Shown here: piece after piece, positions 1-12,448 of the stretch
Layout: each line of letters begins with the position of its first letter
Numbering within the stretch: position 1 is the stretch's first letter
From: Myxococcaceae bacterium JPH2
GTDB lineage: Bacteria; Myxococcota; Myxococcia; Myxococcales; Myxococcaceae
Assembly (NCBI GenBank): GCA_016458225.1
Contig: JAEMGR010000030.1
Coordinates: forward strand, 1 to 64,000
Length of the DNA stretch: 64,000 bases
Reading direction: 5' to 3'
The notes under the pieces: generated by a model
The model's database searches: none
Told to the model about the DNA's origin: nothing
What the model saw: the letters and a program-made list of their open reading frames with translations, nothing else
Position numbers and translations under genes: made by a program

Positions 1-3674
<3,674 letters not shown>

Positions 3675-3820
3675 CTCGTGTACTCCGCGCTGGGAACACA
3701 GCTCTGCCTCGCGGCGGCCCGTGCTCCGGCCCCGCGACGTCCTGCATCTTCAGATGCCGGTATGACGCCCTGCACAGCTCTCCCGGGAGCTACGCGGGGT
3801 TGGTCAGATTCGTCAGAATC

Positions 3821-3850
3821 ATATTATTCCGCGCCGACACGGCCTGTCAT
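3821..3850 (-). promoter_or_regulatory. Candidate sigma70-type promoter of the NRPS gene
   Basis: Read on the minus strand there is ATGACA (3850-3845), an 18-nt spacer, then TAATAT (3826-3821). It lies ~150 nt before the NRPS start in a stretch that is much more AT-rich than its surroundings. The -35 matches 5 of 6 consensus bases and the -10 matches 4 of 6. The rest of the 337-bp gap (3675-4011) shows no convincing gene. The call is pattern-based only. Confidence 0.35.
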
Positions 3851-4011
3851 GATTGCCCCCGAATGCACCGAGAGCCCGGGGCCACTGTGACGGAGCGCGT
3901 GTCTCGCGCGTGTTTCAAGAAATACATGCCTGTAGCGATGGAAGGCTTTGAAGCCGAGACTCGGGGCCGCAGGGACTGCCCGCCTTCACACCTTCTCAGT
4001 TTCTGATGTGA

Positions 4012-4662
4012 CTAGTCCCGCAGGCGCGCGCGCAGGACGGCGGAGAGCACAATCGTGACATCCGCGGGCAGACGCGCGAGGTGGGTGTAGAGCGCGTCCT
4101 CGACTTGCGCGACGACGTCGGGTGCCGCGCCGGCCTCTCGGAGACCCGCGAGGACGGCATGGGTCGCGGCGCCGAGGGGACCCGAGAAGCCCTGAGACTC
4201 CTCCCAGAACTCCTCGAAGCAGGGGACCGGCTCGCCCGCGGCCACTCGCGCCAGACGTCCGAGGTTGGCTTCCCAGTATTCGCGGTGCGCCTCCATCGCG
4301 CGCGGATCAGAGAACGGGCCCTGGTGCACCTCGATGCGCGTGCCGGACGCCTCGGGGTGCAGCCTCAGGGATGCGCGCGTCACCTCGCGTCCGTAGGGGC
4401 CGCCGTCCCAGGTCATCTCCAGGGCCAGCCCCGCGCCGGGGGAGACCTCCAGGACGCGTCCCGACTGGGTGAAGCGCTCGCCGCGCGCGTCGATTACGTG
4501 AACGCGGAAGGGCTCTCCTGCCCCCACGTCACCCTCGGCACCGAGCCGATGGCCTCCCGGCGGAGCGCCGTACCAGCGGCGCAGGCGGAACGGATCCTCC
4601 ATGGCCGCGAACACGTCGCTCGGCGGCACCGCCACCCGCTGCTCCAGGCGCAGCTCGCTCAT
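4012..4662 (-). CDS. SRPBCC/AHSA1-family ligand-binding protein
   Basis: This 216-residue soluble protein has no signal peptide. Its first ~150 residues look like an AHSA1-type SRPBCC (START-like) fold. The N-terminal strand is LRLEQRVAVPPSDVFAAMEDP, followed by RRWYGAP and then alternating strands with a typical GGPYGREVTRASLRL segment. These folds bind hydrophobic ligands or act as Hsp90 ATPase-activator homologues, and the ligand cannot be predicted here. The C-terminal ~70 residues are mostly helical and unassigned. The start overlaps the stop of the upstream 2OG oxygenase gene by 4 nt, so the two are translationally coupled. It is the last gene of the row that follows clpV. A role in type VI secretion is not shown; it may simply be co-transcribed. 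Confidence 0.75.
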   Translation of the reverse strand: MSELRLEQRVAVPPSDVFAAMEDPFRLRRWYGAPPGGHRLGAEGDVGAGEPFRVHVIDARGERFTQSGRVLEVSPGAGLALEMTWDGGPYGREVTRASLRLHPEASGTRIEVHQGPFSDPRAMEAHREYWEANLGRLARVAAGEPVPCFEEFWEESQGFSGPLGAATHAVLAGLREAGAAPDVVAQVEDALYTHLARLPADVTIVLSAVLRARLRD

Positions 4663-5309
4663 GACTGGGCTCCGGCGCGGGTCCGCACCTGGAAGCGAGG
4701 CACGTCGGGCAGCAGGGCCGGGGGCACGCGGTACTGCTCCACCACCAGGCTGATGCGCGCTTCGGGCAGCGCGGGCGCGACTCCCTGGACGGGCGTCACC
4801 TCGTGCACCACGTCTCCTCGGAACATCAAGAGCGTGCGCGGCCGCGGCGTCAGCTCGGCCACGCGCTGGCCTCGGTGGTACAGCCGCAGCTCGCCCCCGA
4901 CGAGCCCCGGCGGCACCTGGACATAGAGCACGCTGACCGCGACGGGACAGCCGATGCCGGCGCCATAGAACTCGAGGCTGCGATCGATGTGCGCCGCCAC
5001 GCCGCGCCCTCGCTGCACGAGCAGCGGGTTGAGGAGAAAGGCGTCGCAGTCCGGCAGCAGCGCCGCGTCCAGGAAGGGCGCGAACGCGGGGAAGCGCGCC
5101 GTCACTTCCGGCAGCGCGTCCCGGCGGAAGGTCAGCGAGAAGCCATACGTGCCCGAGAACTGCTGGGACAGGTTCGTCTCACCCAGCAGCGGCGAGTCGA
5201 GGATGGCCGCGCGGATGGACTCGGTCGCCTCGGCGCTGAGGGCCTCGGGCGTGCGGTGGACGAACGTCTGGAGGCGGAAGGCTCCGCCCCAGGGTGGCTG
5301 GAAGCGCAT
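4659..5309 (-). CDS. 2-oxoglutarate/Fe(II)-dependent oxygenase family protein
   Basis: This 216-residue protein looks like a prolyl-4-hydroxylase/PiuC-type dioxygenase. The expected jelly-roll ligands are present: HID (H-x-D iron motif, ~107-109), a distal iron His in DVVHEV (~168) and a following Arg in RISLV (~184) that would hold 2-oxoglutarate. The N-terminal ~60 residues carry an unassigned domain (TNLSQQFSGTYGFSLTF). No signal peptide is seen, so it should act in the cytoplasm. It overlaps the downstream SRPBCC gene by 4 nt and follows the post-clpV lipoprotein gene by 20 nt. The substrate is unknown. Its position at the tail of a T6SS operon raises the possibility that it modifies a secretion component or effector, but that is conjecture. 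Confidence 0.75.
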   Translation of the reverse strand: MRFQPPWGGAFRLQTFVHRTPEALSAEATESIRAAILDSPLLGETNLSQQFSGTYGFSLTFRRDALPEVTARFPAFAPFLDAALLPDCDAFLLNPLLVQRGRGVAAHIDRSLEFYGAGIGCPVAVSVLYVQVPPGLVGGELRLYHRGQRVAELTPRPRTLLMFRGDVVHEVTPVQGVAPALPEARISLVVEQYRVPPALLPDVPRFQVRTRAGAQS

Positions 5310-5329
5310 GGGCGCGACTCTAGCGCGAC

Positions 5330-6451
5330 CTACGGCCCCGCCTTCTTCGCCGTGGCCTCGGGCGCAGGGGCGGGCTTTGTGGGAGCGGCGGCCTTCGAGG
5401 CGGCGGTGGTGGCCGTCTTCGCCACCTCGGCGGGCGTCTTCGCCGGCTCCGCGGGGGCGGGGGCCTGGGCCTCCTCCGTCGCGGGCGGCGCCTTGGCGGG
5501 CATCGCGAAGATGGGCTTCTCCGGGACGATGCGCGCGCCAATGCGCACCTGCTGCTCCATCATCCGCGACCAGAGCGAGGCCTTGTTACCCACCAGCGCG
5601 TTCTCCGCCACCACCAGCGTGCGCACGTCCTGCGCGCGGCGATACAGGCGCGGCGCCACGTTGGGCTGGGAGGGATCCGAGTCGCTCACCTGCACCTGCT
5701 CCTGCACGCTGATGTCGTTCGCGTTGAAGGTGAGGGTGGAGGTCAGCTCGAACTTGCGCTGCAGCTTGTTGGGCAGCTCGAAGAGCTGCTCGCGCGCCAA
5801 GGGGAACCACGCGGCGCCCTGGCATGCGCGTGCCTTGTCGGACACCGACTCGCTGAAGAACCGGTTGCGGCGCAGCGGCAGGATGCGCGCGTGGCGCCGG
5901 CACACCTCCTCGCCACCCTCGGCGAGGCAGGCGTCGCCCTCGGCCACCAGCAGGTCCGTGCCGCTGACGTGCTCCAGGCGCAGCTTGGTGTTCTTGGGCA
6001 TGGCGCGCAGCGAGCCGAGCGCCTCCACGCGGAAGCCCTGCTCCGTCGTCTCCACCAGCGCCACCGGGCCCAGCGCCTCGCCATTGGTGAAGCGGCGGGT
6101 GATGACCCACACGAGCCGGCGGTTGGCCTGGAGCGTCTCCAGCACCAGGTCGCCCTCGGTCAGCTTCTCCGGAGGCGGCAAGGGCAGCGAGTCCGGGCCG
6201 GCCTCGTGACACTCGTCGGCGACAGGGTCCTGCCACCAGACGGGCGCGCCGGCGCAGTCCACGGCGGGCTTCGGCGCGGCCCCCGTGTCCTTGTCGTAGC
6301 CGTGGAGCAGCAGCGCGAACCACGTGTCCGGCGCCGGGAAGGAGCGCGCGTTGGGGCCCGCCTCGGAGAAGCACATGGCCGGCTTGGGCACGGTGGCGCA
6401 CCCGGCCAGCAGGAACAGCGCGACGGTGGGAACGAGGAGCGTTCGTCTCAT
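5330..6451 (-). CDS. Lipoprotein with Ala/Pro/Lys-rich tail, linked to the T6SS operon
   Basis: This protein of ~373 residues begins with a lipoprotein signal (MRRTLLVPTVALFLLAGC; lipobox LAGC). I prefer the ATG at 6451 because GAGGA lies just upstream. An in-frame ATG at 6469 would overlap the end of clpV and spoil the signal peptide. The body (~20-310) is an unassigned globular domain with several Cys (PDTWFALLLHGYD, DPVADECHEAG). The last ~65 residues are low-complexity Ala/Pro/Lys/Thr (AKAPPATEEAQAPAPAEPAK), resembling periplasmic linkers that cross or touch peptidoglycan. It lies 10 nt after clpV and is clearly in the same unit. I know no named T6SS family that fits. An envelope accessory role is inferred from position only. 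Confidence 0.7.
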   Translation of the reverse strand: MRRTLLVPTVALFLLAGCATVPKPAMCFSEAGPNARSFPAPDTWFALLLHGYDKDTGAAPKPAVDCAGAPVWWQDPVADECHEAGPDSLPLPPPEKLTEGDLVLETLQANRRLVWVITRRFTNGEALGPVALVETTEQGFRVEALGSLRAMPKNTKLRLEHVSGTDLLVAEGDACLAEGGEEVCRRHARILPLRRNRFFSESVSDKARACQGAAWFPLAREQLFELPNKLQRKFELTSTLTFNANDISVQEQVQVSDSDPSQPNVAPRLYRRAQDVRTLVVAENALVGNKASLWSRMMEQQVRIGARIVPEKPIFAMPAKAPPATEEAQAPAPAEPAKTPAEVAKTATTAASKAAAPTKPAPAPEATAKKAGP

Positions 6452-6461
6452 GGAAGGTTCC

Positions 6462-9101
6462 TCAGGCATTCGCGAACTGGAAGTCCCAGTCGCCCTCGGC
6501 GGTGAGGGCGATGTGCAGGCGCGGGGGGACCGCGCCGGAGACGAGTCGCTGGAGCAGCTCGCGCGACAGCACCGGCATGAGCGAGCCCTGGAGGATCTGC
6601 TCCATGTTGCGCGCGCCCATCTCGGACTCGGTGCACCGGCGCGCCAGCTCGTCCAGCAGCTCTGGCGCCAGCGTCGTCTCCACCCCGTGCGCGGAGCGCA
6701 GCCGGCCCACCAGCTTGTCCAGCTTCATCTGGGCAATCTCCCGCATCACGTCGCGCTGCACCGGCCCGTACGGGACGACGGTCATTCGCGCCAGCAGCGC
6801 GGGCTTGAAGTGCTTGCTGAGCACGGGGCGGATGGTCGTCATCACCTGCTCGGAGGTGGGCGTGTTGCCGTCCTCGAACATGCGCATCACCAGGTCCGAG
6901 CCCAGGTTGCTCGTGAGGATGATGACGGTGTTCTTGAAGTCCACCGCGCGGCCCTCGCCGTCGGTGAGCATCCCCTTGTCGAACACCTGGTAGAAGAGGT
7001 TCATCACCTCCAGGTCGGCCTTCTCGCACTCGTCCAGCAGCACCACCGAGTAGGGACGCTGGCGCACGGCCTCGGTGAGCATGCCGCCCTCGCCGAAGCC
7101 CACGTAGCCGGGCGGCGAGCCGATGAGCCGGCTCACCGTGTGCTTCTCCTGGAACTCGCTCATGTTGAGCGTGGTCATGAAGCGCTCGCCGCCATAGAGC
7201 GCGTCGGCCAGCGCCAAGGCCGTCTCCGTCTTGCCCACGCCGCTGGGGCCCACGAAGAGCATCACGCCAATGGGCGTGTCCGGGTTGCGGATGCCGGCCT
7301 GCGAGATGCGGATCAGCTCCGCCACCTTGCGCAGCGCCGCGTCCTGGCCGCGCACGCGCGACGTGAGCCGGGACTCCAGGTTCAGCACGGCGTCCAGCAC
7401 GTCGTTGCGCATCTTGCCCACGGGCACGCCCGTCCAGCTCGCCACCACCCGCGCGACGATGTCCGCGTCCACGTCCGCGTGCACCAGCGGCTCCGTGCCG
7501 CGCAGCTCCTCCAGCCGCTTGCTCGCGGCCTCCACCGTGGCCTTCAGCGCTGGCACATCCGCGTCCGGAGCCGCGGAGTGCAGGGCCTTGCGCGCATCCA
7601 GGAGCGCCGCCACGGCCGCGCGCTCGCCTTCCCAGCGCGCGTGCAGCGCGGCCCGTTGATCCACGCGGGCGCGCAGCCGGGCCTCCAGGTCCGTCAGCAC
7701 CTCGTCCTCGGTCGCCGAGCCGTCCGCCAGGTCTCGCTTCCGCGCGGCCTGCTCGCGCTCCAGGCCGGAGATCTCCTGGTCCATCGCGACCAGTTCCTCG
7801 GGGCGCGTGGACAGCTCCACCTTCACGCGCGCCGCCGAGGTGTCGAGCAGGTCCACCGCCTTGTCCGGCAGCAGCCGCCCGCTGATGTACCGCGCGGACA
7901 GTCGCACCGCGGCGACCACGGCCTCGTCGCGGATGATGACGCCGTGCGCGGTCTCATACGTGGGGCGCAGGCCGCGCAGCATCAGCTCGGCCTCCGCCTC
8001 ACTCGGCTCCTCGACCTTGACGGGCTGGAAGCGCCGCTCGAGCGCCGCGTCCTTCTCGAAGTACTTCTTGTACTCGGCCCAGGTGGTGGCCGCGAGCGTG
8101 CGCAGCTCGCCGCGCGCCAACGCGGGCTTGAGCAGGTTGGCGGCGTCCGTGCCTCCCTGCGCGCCGCCCGCGCCGATGATGGTGTGCGCTTCGTCGATGA
8201 ACAGGATGATGGGCGTGGGCGAGGCCTTCACCTCGGCGATGACGGCCTTCAGCCGGTTCTCGAACTCGCCCCGCACGCCCGCGCCCGCTTGGAGCAGTCC
8301 CAGGTCCAGGCCCAGGAGCTCCACGTTCTTCAGCGCGTCCGGCACCTCGCCGCGCACGATGGCCCAGGCCAGGCCCTCCACGAGCGCGGTCTTTCCCACG
8401 CCCGGCTCGCCCACCAGGATGGGGTTGTTCTTCCGGCGCCGCGACAGGATGTCCACCATCTGGCGGATCTCCCGGTGACGGCCAAAGATGGGGTCCACCT
8501 TTCCTTCGCGCACGCGCCCGGTGAACGAGGTGGCGAACCGCCGCAGCGCCTCGTCGCCTCGCGCGCCCGCGGGTCCGCTCGGGGCCGCGCCGCCACTGTC
8601 GGCGGGGAAGGCCTCCACGTTCTCCGGCGACGGACGCAACACCTCGTCGAGCGAGCCCATCAGCTCGTCGCGGGTGATGGCATCCAGCTCCGGGAACAGC
8701 TCCGCGGTGTAGCGCGAGCGGCGCTGGAGGAACTGGACGAACAGCATGCCCGAGCGCAGGCGGATGGCCCCGTGCTCCACGGAGGCCAGGAGCCACGCCT
8801 CCTCGAACCACTGGAAGAGCGTCTCGGAGAACACCGGTCGCGCCGTGTTGCCCGAGCGCAGGAACTGGATGGCGCGCTCCATGCTCGCGGCCACGCGATG
8901 CCGGTCCACCTGGAAGTGGTGGAGGATGCGCGCGACGTCCGAGTCTTCCGCCTCGAGCATCTGCGCGAGCAGGTGCTCGGGGACGATCTCGTAGAAGTGC
9001 CCGGCGCTCGCTCGGGCAACGGCCCCCTCCAGCAGTCGGACAGCGGTGGGCGTCAGGCGACGGACGAGCGCTTTCGGATCGACGTGAATGGGAGCCCCCA
9101 A
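6462..9101 (-). CDS. clpV: Type VI secretion AAA+ ATPase ClpV (TssH)
   Basis: An 879-residue Clp/Hsp100 ATPase that disassembles contracted TssB/TssC sheaths so they can be reused. The N-terminal Clp domain (~10-155) carries the HFYEIVPEHLLAQMLE segment typical of ClpV rather than ClpB. The first AAA+ domain has Walker A GEPGVGKT (231-238) and Walker B ILFIDEAH. A middle region (~415-500) is predicted coiled coil but short. The second AAA+ domain has Walker A GPSGVGKT, Walker B VVLLDECEK and the pore/ISR segment SPPGYVGFGEGG. Length and domain order are normal for the family. It is followed 10 nt later by the lipoprotein gene and preceded by a 73-nt gap after tssG, the largest space in the distal half of the operon, so an extra promoter there is possible. 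Confidence 0.97.
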   Translation of the reverse strand: MGAPIHVDPKALVRRLTPTAVRLLEGAVARASAGHFYEIVPEHLLAQMLEAEDSDVARILHHFQVDRHRVAASMERAIQFLRSGNTARPVFSETLFQWFEEAWLLASVEHGAIRLRSGMLFVQFLQRRSRYTAELFPELDAITRDELMGSLDEVLRPSPENVEAFPADSGGAAPSGPAGARGDEALRRFATSFTGRVREGKVDPIFGRHREIRQMVDILSRRRKNNPILVGEPGVGKTALVEGLAWAIVRGEVPDALKNVELLGLDLGLLQAGAGVRGEFENRLKAVIAEVKASPTPIILFIDEAHTIIGAGGAQGGTDAANLLKPALARGELRTLAATTWAEYKKYFEKDAALERRFQPVKVEEPSEAEAELMLRGLRPTYETAHGVIIRDEAVVAAVRLSARYISGRLLPDKAVDLLDTSAARVKVELSTRPEELVAMDQEISGLEREQAARKRDLADGSATEDEVLTDLEARLRARVDQRAALHARWEGERAAVAALLDARKALHSAAPDADVPALKATVEAASKRLEELRGTEPLVHADVDADIVARVVASWTGVPVGKMRNDVLDAVLNLESRLTSRVRGQDAALRKVAELIRISQAGIRNPDTPIGVMLFVGPSGVGKTETALALADALYGGERFMTTLNMSEFQEKHTVSRLIGSPPGYVGFGEGGMLTEAVRQRPYSVVLLDECEKADLEVMNLFYQVFDKGMLTDGEGRAVDFKNTVIILTSNLGSDLVMRMFEDGNTPTSEQVMTTIRPVLSKHFKPALLARMTVVPYGPVQRDVMREIAQMKLDKLVGRLRSAHGVETTLAPELLDELARRCTESEMGARNMEQILQGSLMPVLSRELLQRLVSGAVPPRLHIALTAEGDWDFQFANA

Positions 9102-9174
9102 AGACAGACGGTGGTCAACGGTATACCCAGCGACTCGCGCGCGGTAAATCCCCGCGCTCGCCCCTTCTGACGCT

Positions 9175-10215
9175 TCACAGCACGGGCACGTTCAGCCGGG
9201 TCTGCCGGCTCGTGCCCAGCCAGGTGTCCCGCCCCAACTGGCTCGGCTCCTGGCGCGACAAGCGGAACTGTTGCTGGACGCCCTCGGTGAGGCCCAGCTC
9301 CAGGTCATACTCCAGCGGATCTCTCACGAAGATGGACACCACCTCGCGCACCAGCGGCTGCAAGTCGCCCTCTTGCATGAGCCGGCGATAGGCGCGCGGC
9401 GGCAGCGGGCTGATGTGGATCTGGATCTTCCCTGTCCGGTCAAAGGCCTTGCCGCCCAGCAGCATGTTGCGCCCGAGCACGTGATTGGCTCGGCCCAGCT
9501 GCACGCGCGCGTCGATGTCCACCCAGCGGCCCACGAACTGGCGCACCGACACCTGCGCGCCCTCCAGGTCATCTCCCAGCACGTCCTGCAGCGCGACCTC
9601 GAGCTGATCCGCCGTGCGCGCCCGGCAGCCCAAGAGGGGCGCGATGCGCAAGAGCCGCCACGTGGGCAGTCGCCCCTCGCGCGGCTTCTCGTACGTGTCG
9701 AACCCCGCCAGGGCCAGGAGCCGCCGCGACCACTGGTCCGTGAAGGTCGAGTTTGTCTCGCTGGAGACCCGGTACTTGGACTCGATGCGATACAGCAGCG
9801 ACAGGAGCCGGTGATGGAACAGGTCCAGGAACTCGCGGCGCACGGCCGAGTCTGGGTCTTCCTGGGCCACCTCTTCGGCCAGATAGTGGGGCAGGGGGCT
9901 CACCGAGCCCGTGAGTCCCAGGAAGCGCGTCACCACCTCGAACAGCGGGCGCCGGGCGTACGCGTCCTCGGCGCGCACGGGCACCTCGCGCAGGGTGACC
10001 TCGCTCACCTCCCCGGCCGAGAAGGCCAGCGAGGGGTCGTGCCGGAAGCGGATCATCTCCTCGCTGACGGGCCCCGCGCCGCCCACGCGCGCCGCCTGCG
10101 CCGTCAGCCGCTCCAGGGCCGCGACGACCTGGAAGAAGCCGAGCCTCGGCGCGGCCTCCTGCAGCGTCTTCGCGTTGTCTACAAGAGCCGCTGGGAGCCG
10201 TTCCTCGGAAGCCAC
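9175..10215 (-). CDS. tssG: Type VI secretion baseplate subunit TssG
   Basis: A 346-residue TssG/ImpH/VasB family protein. The N-terminus carries the family pattern LGFFQVVAALERL followed by IRFRHDPSLAFSAGEV. The C-terminal half carries LGRANHVLGRNMLLGGKAFDRTGKIQI-type sequence with HISPL, as usual. TssG bridges TssF and TssK in the cytoplasmic baseplate wedge. The start is GTG at 10215, with GGAG five bases upstream, inside the end of tssF: the two genes overlap by 37 nt in different frames, which strongly suggests coupled translation of two proteins that form a complex. No alternative ATG exists near the N-terminal family block. Confidence 0.95.
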   Translation of the reverse strand: MASEERLPAALVDNAKTLQEAAPRLGFFQVVAALERLTAQAARVGGAGPVSEEMIRFRHDPSLAFSAGEVSEVTLREVPVRAEDAYARRPLFEVVTRFLGLTGSVSPLPHYLAEEVAQEDPDSAVRREFLDLFHHRLLSLLYRIESKYRVSSETNSTFTDQWSRRLLALAGFDTYEKPREGRLPTWRLLRIAPLLGCRARTADQLEVALQDVLGDDLEGAQVSVRQFVGRWVDIDARVQLGRANHVLGRNMLLGGKAFDRTGKIQIHISPLPPRAYRRLMQEGDLQPLVREVVSIFVRDPLEYDLELGLTEGVQQQFRLSRQEPSQLGRDTWLGTSRQTRLNVPVL

Positions 10216-11933
10216 GAGTACTCCGTCTGCGAGGGGTGGAGCCGGATGGTCAGCTCATTGAACGAGTTGATGGTGACGTGCGAGGCGAGCAGCTCGTCCA
10301 GGATGCTGCCGAAGAGGAACGTGTCCCCCATGCCCATGAAGTTCGTCTCGTCCAGGTCCACGAGCGTGCGGTGGCCACGCAGGGGCGCGCCCTCCAGGAA
10401 CCGCGTCACCGCCTTGGTCTCCACCGCGCGGATGGCGTTGATGCGCAGGCGGCTGGCGCGCGCGGAGAGGTTGTCCGTGAGCGCGTGGAAGTTGTACAGC
10501 TCCATGAGCCGCCGCAGCGCCGCCGCGTCCGCCAGCGAGTGCTGGTTGATGGCCAGATGTGACAGGAGCCGCCAGTGCAGCTCTGCCCCGAGGGGCGCGC
10601 GCGCCGGCCGGCTCACCGGCGAGATGTTCCTGAAGCGCGCGTTGGTGGGGCTCTGGGGGGTGGAGGCCGTCAGGTCCCCCACCTGGAGCCGCGCGGTCAG
10701 CGAGCGGTTGGTGCACGTCAGGTCGATGGAGAGCGCCTCCTCGGAGCCCAGCACCGGGGCCATGTCGCGCGGCGTCTCCAGGGTGATGAACGTGTCGATG
10801 CCTTCATCCAGCGGCGAGTGCATTCGCCGCAGCCGGTAGAAGGACTGCTCGGCGCCCTCGCCCGCGGTGTGCGTGAAGTCGAAGAAGGGGCGATAGGTGC
10901 GCCGGTCGTTGCGCCCGGCCTGGAGGCCCGTCACCGAGTCCACCGAATAAATCTCCGCGTGGTGGGCGGGCAGGTCCGCCGCGCGCAGGAGGTGCTCGCG
11001 ATCCAACGCGTGGTGGAGGATGGGGTCCGAGGGCACGCTGAACAGGTTGACGACGGGCACGCAGTGCAGCCGGAACATCTCCCGGTGGATGCGCGCGTCC
11101 ATGGGCGGTGGTCGCTCCAGGTGGAAGGCGATCTCGAACTTGTCCTCCTGGATGGTGCCGGCCGCCGCGTCCAGGCCGCGCACGTCGAAGAAGAGGAACT
11201 TCTCCGGCAGCGTGAGGTACTCCTGGAGCAGGCGGTAGCCCTCGCTGGCGCGGGGCCAGGGGAGCAGCCGGAAGTCCCGGTCGAACCCCACCGGGTGGAT
11301 GCACTGGGCGGGCAGGCGCACGCCGTCGCCCTGCGAGGACGCGCCGCGCACGCGCACCTGCTTGCAGTAGCGCAAGAGCCACAGCATCACCACGGAGCTG
11401 GCGGACATCTCGCCGTGGATGAACAGGCGCAGGCCCTGCGCGCGGAACACCTCGGCGCGCCCCTGCTCGGTCGTCTGGAAGTACAGCCGCAGCACCGGCG
11501 AGGTGAGCGACGAGCGGTCCAACAGCGCGTCCGTCAGTTGCACCGGCAGGAAGTCCACGTCCGCGGTGGTGCGGAACACGCAGGACGTCCCGTCGATGGG
11601 CTGCGAGGCCACCTCCGCCCCGGCCGGGACGTGCGCGCGCCCACGCTGCGCGCGCAGGTGCGGCGAGAACTCGACGATGGAGGAGGCGGGCAGGGGCCGC
11701 AGGTAGTGCGGCAGCAAGAGCTCCGTCAGCCCGTGCACCAGCTCCGGGACGTCATCGTCCACGCGCTCGCGGATGCGGGCGGTGAGGAAGGCGAACCCCT
11801 CCAGCAGGCGCTCCACGTCCGGGTCCGCGCCGCGCTCCACCAGCAGGCCCGCGACGGACGGGTTGGCCATGCCGAAGGCCCGCCCCATCTCGCGCAGATA
11901 TGACAGCTCACTCAGGTAGTACTTGCTGAACAT
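10179..11933 (-). CDS. tssF: Type VI secretion baseplate subunit TssF
   Basis: A 584-residue TssF/ImpG/VasA protein. The family N-terminus MFSKYYLSELSYLREMGRAF is intact, followed by DPDVERLLEGFAFLTARIRE and the LTELLLPHYLRPLPASSI block. The end carries the TINSFNELTIRLHPS segment common to TssF. The ATG at 11933 is chosen over an in-frame upstream start at 11993 because it matches the conserved start and has GGGAGAGGG 5' of it, while the longer version would run into tssE. TssF forms the wedge of the baseplate with TssG, TssE and TssK, docking the sheath to the membrane complex. It lies 37 nt after tssE and overlaps tssG by 37 nt. Confidence 0.96.
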   Translation of the reverse strand: MFSKYYLSELSYLREMGRAFGMANPSVAGLLVERGADPDVERLLEGFAFLTARIRERVDDDVPELVHGLTELLLPHYLRPLPASSIVEFSPHLRAQRGRAHVPAGAEVASQPIDGTSCVFRTTADVDFLPVQLTDALLDRSSLTSPVLRLYFQTTEQGRAEVFRAQGLRLFIHGEMSASSVVMLWLLRYCKQVRVRGASSQGDGVRLPAQCIHPVGFDRDFRLLPWPRASEGYRLLQEYLTLPEKFLFFDVRGLDAAAGTIQEDKFEIAFHLERPPPMDARIHREMFRLHCVPVVNLFSVPSDPILHHALDREHLLRAADLPAHHAEIYSVDSVTGLQAGRNDRRTYRPFFDFTHTAGEGAEQSFYRLRRMHSPLDEGIDTFITLETPRDMAPVLGSEEALSIDLTCTNRSLTARLQVGDLTASTPQSPTNARFRNISPVSRPARAPLGAELHWRLLSHLAINQHSLADAAALRRLMELYNFHALTDNLSARASRLRINAIRAVETKAVTRFLEGAPLRGHRTLVDLDETNFMGMGDTFLFGSILDELLASHVTINSFNELTIRLHPSQTEYSWLPRNGSQRLL

Positions 11934-11970
11934 CCGCGCCCTCTCCCAGTCCCCACGGCATCCGCCGTCC

Positions 11971-12366
11971 TCACCACAGCTCCACCCGTCCACCCGGGCT
12001 CAGCTGCGAGTGGAAGCGGACCATTCCCTTGCGCTCCCGCGTGGCCAGCTGCGCGGTGATGTCGAAGCGCAGCGCCGTCGGGTCGTTCTCGTCCGGCACG
12101 TACGTCACCGTCACGTTCTTCAGCCGCGGCTCGAACTCCTGGATGGCCGTCCGGATGGACAGCGTCATCCGGGGAATGGCGGACGGGTAGCTGTGGATGA
12201 TGTCGTTCAAGTCCAGGATGCCGTACTGCGGCGTCGCCACGGATTCACCCTTGCGCGTGTTCAACAGCGCGCGCAGGTGCTCCGCGATGGACTCCAAAAC
12301 GTCGCCGGACGGAGCCAGCGCGCCATTGCCTTCCGCGATGCGAGACAGCAGTCCTCGGGAGCCCAT
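11971..12366 (-). CDS. tssE: Type VI secretion baseplate subunit TssE (gp25-like)
   Basis: A 131-residue homologue of phage T4 gp25. The conserved N-terminal segment (RGLLSRI...ESIAEHLRALLNTRKGES) is followed by the gp25 hallmark YGILDLNDI and then IRTAIQEFEPRLKNVTVTY. The EPR triad of the gp25 knob is present. TssE initiates sheath polymerisation at the baseplate. It lies 82 nt downstream of hcp and 37 nt upstream of tssF on the same strand. Length is normal for the family. Confidence 0.95.
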   Translation of the reverse strand: MGSRGLLSRIAEGNGALAPSGDVLESIAEHLRALLNTRKGESVATPQYGILDLNDIIHSYPSAIPRMTLSIRTAIQEFEPRLKNVTVTYVPDENDPTALRFDITAQLATRERKGMVRFHSQLSPGGRVELW

Positions 12367-12448
12367 GTTTCGTCGGCGTCACTTCGAGCCCCCGGCCCGG
12401 CCGCCCAGGACCACGGGGGGGCCCAGGCGACCGGTCGGGGACAGGACC

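Noticed and set aside
3800-4006. Small open frame (68 codons) upstream of the NRPS
   Set aside because: No ribosome-binding site, no family resemblance, and it overlaps the AT-rich promoter candidate.
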